This document shows, piece by piece, positions 1 through 5,049 of a stretch of DNA of 5,049 bases (within the stretch, counting starts at the first letter, position 1; each line of letters opens with the position of its first letter). Origin of the DNA: an uncultured Oscillospiraceae bacterium (GTDB taxonomy: Bacteria; Bacillota; Clostridia; Oscillospirales; Acutalibacteraceae); assembly GCA_900552605.1 (NCBI GenBank), contig USAR01000130.1, forward strand, positions 1 through 5,049. Reading direction: 5' to 3'. The notes below the pieces were generated by a model. It had not been told where the DNA came from. It ran no database searches and worked only from the letters and a program-made list of their open reading frames with translations. The translations under genes were made by a program, and so were the position numbers.

Positions 1-349
1 GGGCGCTTTCGGTCTCGGTGCCGGCAAGTGGAGGGTTATACGCACGGTTGTGCTTCCCGGCTGCGTTGACGGAATTATAACAGGCTGTATTTTAACGGTG
101 GGCAGAATTTTGGGAGAATCGGCGGCGCTGCTGTTTACCGCAGGCTTTGCGCACACGCTCAACGGCGTTATAAAAGGGCTTACCAGTGCCGGCTCAACTC
201 TTACCGTTGCGCTTTATGTATACGCTAAAGAGCAGGGTGAATTTGAAGTGGCTTTTGCCATTGCGGCAATTCTTATGATACTGACCCTTATAATAAACCT
301 TTCGGCAACCGCAGTGGGCAGATATTTTAAAAAGAGGAGGAGCGCATAG
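1..349 (+). CDS. pstA: Phosphate ABC transporter permease PstA (C-terminal part, 5' end outside window)
   Basis: Integral membrane subunit of the high-affinity Pst phosphate importer; with PstC it forms the channel that PstB powers. The reading frame is open from base 2, giving 115 visible residues, so the GTG at 50 is an internal valine and not the start. Visible features are the end of the cytoplasmic EAA-type coupling loop (G-rich stretch, then KWRVIRTVVLPG), the PstA-typical GRILGESA segment within a hydrophobic helix (residues about 35-42), and a last membrane helix (about 82-105) ending in a basic cytoplasmic tail, KKRRSA. Families usually show GETA where this has GESA, a mild substitution. 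The full protein is normally about 280-300 residues, so more than half lies to the left. The stop TAG at 347-349 is followed three bases later by pstB. Identification is firm from the motifs and from pstB-phoU downstream. Confidence 0.93.
   Translation, partial: GAFGLGAGKWRVIRTVVLPGCVDGIITGCILTVGRILGESAALLFTAGFAHTLNGVIKGLTSAGSTLTVALYVYAKEQGEFEVAFAIAAILMILTLIINLSATAVGRYFKKRRSA
334..342 (+). promoter_or_regulatory. Ribosome binding site of pstB
   Basis: GAGGAGGAG at 334-342 lies inside the last codons of pstA and ends 10 nt before the pstB ATG at 353. It is a near-perfect anti-16S match, with spacing at the long end of normal. It supports the ATG at 353 as the start. Confidence 0.8.
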
Positions 350-352
350 CTT

Positions 353-1123
353 ATGGATACTTTGAAAAAAGAAAGCATTATATCCGTTAAGGATCTGAAC
401 CTTTGGTACGACAAAACGCAGGCGCTTAAAAACATAAATATTGAAATTGAGCAAAACACGATAACCGCGCTTATAGGTCCTTCCGGCTGCGGTAAATCTA
501 CATTTTTAAAAACACTTAACCGTATGAACGATTTGGTGCAGGGTGTAAAAATAACAGGCAGCGTTAAATACCGCGGTGAGGATATATTTGCTCCGTCGTG
601 CGATGTTAACGAGCTGCGCCGCCAGGTGGGAATGGTGTTTCAGAAGCCCAATCCTTTCCCGATGAGCGTTTACGATAACGTTGCGTACGGTCCGAGAACT
701 CACGGTATTAAGAACAAAGCAATGCTTGATGAGATAGTGGAAAAGTCGCTTAAAGGCGCGGCTATTTGGGACGAGGTTAAGGACAGACTTAAAAAATCCG
801 CGCTGGGTCTTTCGGGCGGTCAGCAGCAGCGTCTTTGCATTGCGCGTGCGCTGGCAGTTGAGCCCGATGTGCTGCTTATGGACGAGCCGACCTCTGCGCT
901 TGACCCTATTTCAACTTCCAAGATAGAAGAGCTTGCAATGGAGCTTAAAAACAAGTATACTATAATTACGGTAACTCATAATATGCAGCAGGCTGTAAGA
1001 ATTTCCGATAATACCGCATTCTTCCTGCTCGGCGATCTTATTGAATACGGCAACACGGAAAAGCTGTTTGAAGCACCGAGCAAGAAAAAGACCGAGGATT
1101 ATATCACAGGGAGGTTCGGATAA
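353..1123 (+). CDS. pstB: Phosphate ABC transporter ATP-binding protein PstB
   Basis: Cytoplasmic ATPase that drives phosphate import through PstA/PstC. At 256 residues it matches the family length (about 250-260). All nucleotide-binding motifs are intact: aromatic A-loop Y19, Walker [10 protein letters not shown] (42-50), Q-loop Q97, ABC signature LSGGQ (153-157), Walker B LLMDE (174-178), D-loop SALD (181-184) and switch histidine H209 in THNM. The segments [10 protein letters not shown] (52-61), [21 protein letters not shown] (95-115) and the C-terminal [10 protein letters not shown] are characteristic of PstB rather than of other ABC importers. The ATG at 353 is preceded by a strong ribosome binding site. 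The stop TAA overlaps the phoU ATG by one base (TAATG). No missing or unusual catalytic residues are seen. Expression is probably raised under phosphate limitation, but the operon promoter lies left of the window. Confidence 0.98.
   Translation: MDTLKKESIISVKDLNLWYDKTQALKNINIEIEQNTITALIGPSGCGKSTFLKTLNRMNDLVQGVKITGSVKYRGEDIFAPSCDVNELRRQVGMVFQKPNPFPMSVYDNVAYGPRTHGIKNKAMLDEIVEKSLKGAAIWDEVKDRLKKSALGLSGGQQQRLCIARALAVEPDVLLMDEPTSALDPISTSKIEELAMELKNKYTIITVTHNMQQAVRISDNTAFFLLGDLIEYGNTEKLFEAPSKKKTEDYITGRFG
1109..1114 (+). promoter_or_regulatory. Ribosome binding site of phoU
   Basis: GGGAGG at 1109-1114, within the final codons of pstB, stands 8 nt before the phoU ATG at 1123. The good match and spacing support that start despite its overlap with the pstB stop. 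Confidence 0.75.
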
Positions 1124-1773
1124 TGAGAAAGCAGTTTGACGAGCAGCTCTTAACGCTTAACAGAGAGCTTACAAAAATGGGTGCGCTTTGCGAGGAAGCA
1201 ATCGCAAGAGCTTCAAAAGCGCTTACCACCGGTAACACCGAGCTTGCAAGGGAAGTAAAACCGCTTGAAGGCGAGATTGACCGTGCGGAGCGAGAGCTTG
1301 AGTCACTTTGCCTTCGTCTGCTTTTGCAGCAGCAGCCTGTGGCAAGGGATCTCAGGCAGATATCGGCAGCGCTTAAGATGATTACCGATATGGAAAGAAT
1401 CGGCGATCAGGCCGCCGATATTGCCGATATCATTCTGCAAATCAAGGGTGAGCACGCAGGCGAGTTTCAGCTGATTGAGCAAATGGCTGAAGCAACCATT
1501 AAAATGGTAACGGAAAGCGTTGACGCTTATGTTAAGCGAGATATTGACATTGCCTCTGCCGCCATTCGTCACGACGACCGTGTTGACGATTATTTCGACA
1601 AAATCAAGCAGCAGCTGATAGACGATATTTCAAAAAAGCCGGATATAGGCGAATATGCGCTTGATCTGCTTATGATAGCAAAATATTTAGAACGCATCGG
1701 CGACCACGCCGTTAACATTGCGGAGTGGGTGGTATTTTCGGTAACGGGCGTTCACAAAGGAGAAAAGGTATGA
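1123..1773 (+). CDS. phoU: Phosphate signalling regulator PhoU
   Basis: Cytoplasmic, mostly helical regulator that conveys the transport state of Pst to the PhoR kinase; in characterised bacteria loss of PhoU makes the Pho response constitutive. It has 216 residues, the usual length (about 215-240). The duplicated three-helix-bundle fold is visible from two copies of the family metal-binding motif: ERIGDQAADI at 91-100 and ERIGDHAVNI at 190-199. The N-terminal half also shows the typical LRQISAALKMITDMERIGD run. The ATG at 1123 overlaps the pstB stop by one base; the stop TGA (1771-1773) overlaps the phoB start in an ATGA. Position between pstB and phoB-phoR fits a physical bridge between transporter and kinase. 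No signal peptide or membrane segment is present. Both metal motifs are complete, so it is probably functional. Confidence 0.97.
   Translation: MRKQFDEQLLTLNRELTKMGALCEEAIARASKALTTGNTELAREVKPLEGEIDRAERELESLCLRLLLQQQPVARDLRQISAALKMITDMERIGDQAADIADIILQIKGEHAGEFQLIEQMAEATIKMVTESVDAYVKRDIDIASAAIRHDDRVDDYFDKIKQQLIDDISKKPDIGEYALDLLMIAKYLERIGDHAVNIAEWVVFSVTGVHKGEKV
1756..1762 (+). promoter_or_regulatory. Ribosome binding site deciding the phoB start
   Basis: AAAGGAG at 1756-1762 lies inside the end of phoU, 7 nt before the ATG at 1770. It selects this ATG over an in-frame upstream GTG at 1725, which has no comparable site and would add 15 residues unlike any receiver-domain N-terminus. Confidence 0.8.
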
Positions 1774-2444
1774 TTTGGTGTGTTGAGGACGACGCAAGCA
1801 TCAGGGATATTGAAATCTACACTTTGAACTCCACAGGGTTTAAGGCAGTGGGGTTTTCCGACGGTGAGGAGTTTTTCCGCGCGCTTAAAAGCGAAACGCC
1901 CGAGCTTGTGCTGCTCGACGTTATGCTGCCGGGAGAAAGCGGCGTTTCAATCCTCAAAAAGCTGAGAGCCGATTCCAAAACCGCAGATATCCCTGTTATT
2001 ATGGCGACGGCTAAGGGTATGGAATATGATAAAATTCAGAGCCTTGACCTCGGTGCGGACGACTATCTTGTTAAGCCGTTTGGTATGATGGAGATGGTGT
2101 CGCGCGTGAAAGCGGTGCTGAGAAGAACTAAAAAAGTAACTGCAGATGTGCTAACTCACGGCGGAATTACCGTAAACACGGGCGAGCATACCGTTTTTGC
2201 AAACGGGGAAAAGGTTAACCTTACTTATAAAGAATTTGAAATTTTAAAGCTGTTTTTGCAAAATCCGGGAACCGTACTTACGCGCGACAGGCTTTTTGCC
2301 GAGGTGTGGGGAAGCGATTTTGTGGGAGAAACAAGAACGGTTGATATGCACATACGCACGCTGCGCCAAAAGCTTGAGAGCTGCGGCAATATGATTGAAA
2401 CGGTGCGCGGTGTGGGATATCGTTTAGAGGTGAGTGACAGTTGA
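1770..2444 (+). CDS. phoB: Phosphate response regulator PhoB/PhoP (OmpR/PhoB family)
   Basis: DNA-binding response regulator, partner of the PhoR kinase encoded next; phosphorylated, it would control the Pho regulon. From the ATG at 1770 it has 224 residues, typical of the family. Receiver domain, residues 1-119: acidic pocket E6-D7-D8, phosphoacceptor D50 (LLDVMLPG), switch Thr T80, aromatic Y99 and K102 in KPF. After a short linker comes the winged-helix effector domain (about 130-221), with LTYKEFEILKLF (151-162), the recognition helix around TRTVDMHIRTLRQKLE (188-203) and the closing wing ETVRGVGYRL (210-219). The start overlaps the phoU stop by four bases (ATGA), implying translational coupling. 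Its stop overlaps the phoR TTG start. The regulated genes cannot be read directly; assignment as the Pho regulator rests on position between phoU and a PhoR-type kinase. Firmicutes often call this gene phoP. Confidence 0.95.
   Translation: MIWCVEDDASIRDIEIYTLNSTGFKAVGFSDGEEFFRALKSETPELVLLDVMLPGESGVSILKKLRADSKTADIPVIMATAKGMEYDKIQSLDLGADDYLVKPFGMMEMVSRVKAVLRRTKKVTADVLTHGGITVNTGEHTVFANGEKVNLTYKEFEILKLFLQNPGTVLTRDRLFAEVWGSDFVGETRTVDMHIRTLRQKLESCGNMIETVRGVGYRLEVSDS
2426..2434 (+). promoter_or_regulatory. Ribosome binding site supporting the TTG start of phoR
   Basis: AGAGGTGAG at 2426-2434, in the last codons of phoB, ends 6 nt before TTG at 2441-2443. The next residues encode a short basic tail and a membrane helix, as expected at a PhoR N-terminus. 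Together these support initiation at the rarer TTG codon. Confidence 0.7.
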
Positions 2445-4141
2445 CAAGAAAAATTTTTCGCTCAATTCTTTTGGTAACACTTATAACCCTGCTTGCAGGT
2501 CTTGTGCTGGTTTCCGGCGTGCTATACGGTTACTTCGGCAAAATGCAGCGCGATCGCATTAAAACCGAGCTTTCCGTGGCGTCAACCGCGGTTGAGAGCG
2601 ACGGTTTGGATTACCTTAAAAATGTCGATGCAGGGCAGCTGCGTTTAACCTGGGTAACAGCAGACGGCAGTGTTATTTTCGACAGTGCCAAAAATGCCGA
2701 CAAAATGGAAAACCACAAAGACCGCGAGGAGATTGCAAAGGCGTTGAAAACCGGCTATGGTGAAAGCTCGCGTTATTCCTCCACCCTTACGGAAAAGACG
2801 GTTTACTGCGCAAAGCGGCTTTCAGACGGCAGCGTGCTGCGCGCTTCGGTAAGTCTTGCAACCGTGCCGATGCTGCTTGCGGGCGTTTTGCAGCCGATTG
2901 CGATTGTTGTGATTGCGGCAATAATTCTCTCGTTTGTTTTGGCACGCCGTGTTTCGGCAAAGATAGTTGAACCGCTTGAGGAGCTTGACCTTGATAATCC
3001 GCTGCAAAACAACGCATACGATGAGCTTGCACCTGTTTTAACACACATTGAAAGACAGCAGCATCAAATCGGGCGGCAGGTTAAAGAGCTTGAATCTCGC
3101 AGAAAAGAGTTTAATGCAGTTACGGAGAATATGAATGAGGGACTTGTGCTCCTTGGCAAAAACTGCGAGATTTTAAGCATAAATCTTGCGGCAAAGGAGT
3201 TCTTTAAAGCCGACGACAGCTGCATCGGCTGCGATTTCTTACAGATTGAGCGTGAGCTTTGCTTTATCGATGCACTGAAGAAGGCAAAGGACGATGGTTA
3301 TGCCGAGCTGCAGCTTGGACGTGACGGCAGGGAGTACCGAGTGGGGGTAAGCCGCATCGGCAAAACACAATTCTCGGGTCTTGTTATTTTGGTATTTGAT
3401 ATAACCGATAAGGTTTTTGCGGAAAGAAACCGCCGCGAATTTACCGCAAACGTTTCGCACGAGCTTAAAACGCCGCTGCACTCCATTATGGGAAGTGCAG
3501 AGCTGCTTAAAAACGGGCTTGTAAAGCCGGAGGACGAACAACGTTTCTTAGGTCATATCTATTCCGAATCGTCGCGCCTTGTAAGCCTTATCGACGATAT
3601 AATCCGCTTATCTCAGCTTGATGAGGGCGACGAGCTTACAGCGGAGCCGGTTGATGTTTTGGAGCTTTGCAAAACGCAGGCGGAGCAGCTTTTCGGTGTT
3701 GCAAAAACCTCGGAAATCACAATTGATGTGAGCGGTGAAAGCGCCGAGGTGCGCGCTCCGAGAAAGCTGCTGCAAGAGGTTTTCGGAAATCTTTTGGATA
3801 ACGCCGTTAAATACAATAAAACCGGCGGCAGTGTTTCGGTTACCGTTAAGAACGACGGCGACGATGTCAACGTAGAAGTTAAGGACACCGGCATAGGCAT
3901 TGCAGACGACCAAAAGGAAAGAGTTTTCGAGCGGTTTTATCGTGTTGATAAAAGCCACTCAAAGCAAATAGGCGGCACGGGACTCGGGCTTTCAATCGTT
4001 AAGCACGCAGTGCAGTATATGGGCGGAAGCATTTTACTTTTGAGTGAGCTCGACGTCGGCACCACGGTTAAAGTGACACTGCCGAAGGCTGCCGTAATTG
4101 ACAAAGATAACACCTTGCAAAACAAAGAAAATGCAGAATGA
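2441..4141 (+). CDS. phoR: Phosphate-sensing histidine kinase PhoR
   Basis: Membrane sensor kinase that phosphorylates PhoB, with 566 residues. Order: TM helix 1 (about 9-32), extracytoplasmic domain (about 33-142) with the Firmicute PhoR-like stretch TADGSVIFDS...NHKDREEIAKAL (73-102), TM helix 2 (about 144-168), a HAMP-like/coiled linker (170-225), a PAS domain (about 225-325), HisKA with NVSHELKTPL and phosphoacceptor H340, and HATPase_c with N-box E446/N450/N454, G1 DTGIGI (482-487), F-box FERFY (496-500) and G2 GGTGLGLSIV (511-520). All catalytic boxes are intact. The HAMP-like linker is short and weakly recognisable. The PAS domain has four cysteines, C242, C261, C264 and C274, including a CxxC. 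Start is TTG, overlapping the phoB stop as TTGA. The polar C-terminal tail after about residue 549 is unremarkable. PhoU and Pst are the likely upstream inputs; a direct ligand for the outer domain is not evident. Confidence 0.95.
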   Translation: MTRKIFRSILLVTLITLLAGLVLVSGVLYGYFGKMQRDRIKTELSVASTAVESDGLDYLKNVDAGQLRLTWVTADGSVIFDSAKNADKMENHKDREEIAKALKTGYGESSRYSSTLTEKTVYCAKRLSDGSVLRASVSLATVPMLLAGVLQPIAIVVIAAIILSFVLARRVSAKIVEPLEELDLDNPLQNNAYDELAPVLTHIERQQHQIGRQVKELESRRKEFNAVTENMNEGLVLLGKNCEILSINLAAKEFFKADDSCIGCDFLQIERELCFIDALKKAKDDGYAELQLGRDGREYRVGVSRIGKTQFSGLVILVFDITDKVFAERNRREFTANVSHELKTPLHSIMGSAELLKNGLVKPEDEQRFLGHIYSESSRLVSLIDDIIRLSQLDEGDELTAEPVDVLELCKTQAEQLFGVAKTSEITIDVSGESAEVRAPRKLLQEVFGNLLDNAVKYNKTGGSVSVTVKNDGDDVNVEVKDTGIGIADDQKERVFERFYRVDKSHSKQIGGTGLGLSIVKHAVQYMGGSILLLSELDVGTTVKVTLPKAAVIDKDNTLQNKENAE

Positions 4142-4180
4142 CTGAAAGACACATCGGTTGATTGAAAAGCCGCAAAATAA

Positions 4181-4239
4181 TTGATAAAAGCAAAAGCAGA
4201 TGACTGCAAATTATCGCAGCGCGATAAAGCGGTCATCTG
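4181..4239 (-). terminator. Possible weaker terminator for the convergent malQ transcript
   Basis: Read on the - strand, the same hairpin is followed by CTTTTGCTTTTATC (complement of 4183-4196), a U-rich but interrupted tail. The U.G wobble of the + strand becomes an A.C mismatch here, so the stem is weaker in this direction. No better terminator lies between the malQ stop at 4358 and this point, so it is the best candidate for ending malQ transcription. Confidence 0.45.
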
Positions 4240-4245
4240 TTTTTT
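4197..4245 (+). terminator. Intrinsic terminator of the pst-phoU-phoB-phoR operon
   Basis: A two-part hairpin begins 55 nt after the phoR stop. The outer stem is 11 pairs, CAGATGACTGC (4197-4207) with GCGGTCATCTG (4229-4239), including one U.G wobble (T4205/G4231). After an AAA/A internal loop, the inner stem is seven perfect pairs, TTATCGC (4211-4217) with GCGATAA (4221-4227), capped by AGC. Six T residues (4240-4245) follow immediately. This is a textbook Rho-independent terminator and marks the 3' end of the operon. Confidence 0.92.
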
Positions 4246-4268
4246 ATAGATTGCTTTTCGTTTGTGCT

Positions 4269-4327
4269 GTGGTTTCGCCGGATTATTTTGAAACAGCCCA
4301 CGTTTGCGACGGGGCACGGCGAAACAC
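4269..4327. repeat. Imperfect palindrome between convergent genes
   Basis: GTGGTTTCGCCG (4269-4280) pairs with CGGCGAAACAC (4317-4327) over 11 pairs with one bulged G. Inside it, GCCC and CGT (4296-4299, 4301-4303) pair with ACG and GGGC (4309-4311, 4312-4315) around a TTGCG loop, with A4300 bulged. No T-run follows on either strand, so it does not look like an intrinsic terminator. It would lie in the malQ 3' UTR. Function is unknown; it could be a 3'-end stabilising structure, a remnant of a repeated palindromic element, or chance. Confidence 0.5.
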
Positions 4328-4332
4328 TGCGA

Positions 4333-4353
4333 CCGAAGGATTTATAGCTTCGG
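4333..4353. other. Small hairpin just past the malQ stop
   Basis: CCGAAG (4333-4338) and CTTCGG (4348-4353) can form a 6-bp stem with a 9-nt loop, 4 nt past the malQ stop codon on the - strand. There is no adjacent T-run. It is short enough to arise by chance. Confidence 0.25.
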
Positions 4354-4357
4354 CTGA

Positions 4358-5049
4358 CTAATCCGTCTTGCCGAATTTAAAATCGAACGCTTTTTTAGGC
4401 TTTCTGCGATAGAGCGCAGTGTAGTCGTTTATAATTCCGGCAAGCCAATCGTTAATGCAGCCGCCGTCTATTCTCCATTGCCAATTGCCGCCGTTTGTTG
4501 CCGGTGTGTTGATTCTGGCGCTGCTGTCAAGTCCCATAAAATCCTGCATACACAAAATACAAATGTCGGCACAGCTTTGCATTGCCGCTTTTATCATACC
4601 CCAATGGTAGCCTTCATTTTCGTTAAGACGCAGGTAATCAATGCAGAATTTCCGTTCAGGCTCAGAGCAGCTTTTAATGTATCCGCAAATAGTGTCGTTG
4701 TCGTGTGTGCCGGTGTAAACTGCGCAATTTTTAGTGATATTGTGCGGCAGATATCTGCTGTCGCCGCTTGGATCAAAGGCGAATTGCAGCACAGCCATTC
4801 CGGGATAGCCCGTTTTTGCAAGCAGCTCTCTTACAGGCTCTGTTATGTGCCCGAGATCCTCCGCGATAAGCGGCAGTTTTCCAAGCTTTTCTTCCACCGC
4901 GTCAAAAAGCGCTGTGCCGGGTCCCTTGACCCATTTTCCGCCCTTTGCGGTTTTATCGGCGGCAGGTATGCTGAAATAGCTTTCAAAGCCGCGGAAATGG
5001 TCAATTCTTATTAAATCATACAGCTTAAGAGAGTGCTCAAGACGTTTTA
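4358..5049 (-). CDS. malQ: 4-alpha-glucanotransferase MalQ (amylomaltase, GH77), C-terminal part; 5' end outside window
   Basis: Cytoplasmic enzyme that cleaves alpha-1,4-glucans and transfers the released segment to another glucan or glucose, in maltodextrin or glycogen use. The frame is open from 5047 down to TAG at 4358-4360, giving 229 of the usual roughly 490-510 residues. The GTG at 4897 is internal, not the start, because conserved sequence runs on upstream of it. All three GH77 catalytic acids are visible: the nucleophile Asp in RIDHFRGF (codon 5000-5002), the acid/base Glu in AEDLG (codon 4859-4861) and the transition-state Asp in GTHDND (codon 4700-4702). Other family signatures are WVKGPG, YPGMAVLQFAFD, YLPHN and the C-terminal NTPATNGGNWQWRI. 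It converges on phoR, 216 nt away, and no link to phosphate control is visible. Promoter and neighbours lie to the right. Confidence 0.96.
   Translation of the reverse strand, partial: KRLEHSLKLYDLIRIDHFRGFESYFSIPAADKTAKGGKWVKGPGTALFDAVEEKLGKLPLIAEDLGHITEPVRELLAKTGYPGMAVLQFAFDPSGDSRYLPHNITKNCAVYTGTHDNDTICGYIKSCSEPERKFCIDYLRLNENEGYHWGMIKAAMQSCADICILCMQDFMGLDSSARINTPATNGGNWQWRIDGGCINDWLAGIINDYTALYRRKPKKAFDFKFGKTD

Noticed and set aside
1725..1769. In-frame upstream GTG giving phoB 15 extra N-terminal residues
   Set aside because: The added residues do not resemble a receiver-domain N-terminus, and the strong AAAGGAG at 1756-1762 is correctly spaced for the ATG at 1770.
3937..4317. 126-residue open frame on the - strand over the end of phoR and the intergenic region
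   Set aside because: It overlaps the conserved kinase ATP-binding domain in antisense and would run through the terminator; no domain features are seen.
4269..4327. Palindrome as a malQ intrinsic terminator
   Set aside because: On the - strand the stem is followed by an A-rich stretch, AGCACAAACGAAAAGC, not a U-run.
4200..4360. 53-codon open frame on the + strand across the intergenic region
   Set aside because: Its ATG lies within the terminator stem, it lacks a ribosome binding site and it runs through the hairpin, T-run and palindrome; it is not a credible gene.
4478..5014. 178-residue open frame on the + strand opposite malQ
   Set aside because: It lies wholly antisense to a well-supported GH77 gene, shows no recognisable family motif, and is best explained by codon bias of the opposite strand.
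1..5049. CRISPR array, tRNA or rRNA gene, insertion sequence
   Set aside because: No regularly spaced repeats, cloverleaf-like segments, rRNA-like segments, transposase motifs or terminal inverted repeats were seen; nearly all sequence is accounted for by conserved genes.

Overview
The window carries the downstream part of a phosphate-uptake and phosphate-signalling operon on the + strand, followed by a convergent carbohydrate gene on the - strand. Gene order, strong GGAGG-type ribosome binding sites, one-membrane-type PhoR architecture and codon use at moderate GC (mid-to-high 40s % by eye) suggest a Firmicute of the Clostridia, perhaps a gut Oscillospirales-type organism. That placement is an inference; no marker gene is present to fix it.

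Layout: bases 1-349 hold the C-terminal part of the phosphate permease PstA. Then come PstB ATPase (353-1123), PhoU (1123-1773), the response regulator PhoB/PhoP (1770-2444) and the sensor kinase PhoR (2441-4141). These five genes are packed with a 3-nt gap or with 1- to 4-nt overlaps (TAATG, ATGA, TTGA), so they look cotranscribed and translationally coupled. Bases 4142-4357 are non-coding: a strong two-part intrinsic terminator for the pho operon (4197-4245), which may also work more weakly for the opposite strand, then a second imperfect palindrome (4269-4327). Bases 4358-5049 on the - strand are the C-terminal 229 residues of a GH77 4-alpha-glucanotransferase (MalQ), whose 5' end lies beyond the right edge.

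How the genes work together: PstA and PstB are a membrane half and the motor of the high-affinity Pst phosphate importer. PhoU links transporter state to the PhoR kinase and represses signalling when phosphate is plentiful. PhoR and PhoB form the two-component system that controls the Pho regulon, probably including this operon. MalQ belongs to maltodextrin/glycogen metabolism and appears to be a neighbour only.

I did not find a clearly undescribed system. The items most worth a second look are a four-cysteine cluster with a CxxC in the PhoR PAS domain, the nested terminator, and the unexplained palindrome next to it.
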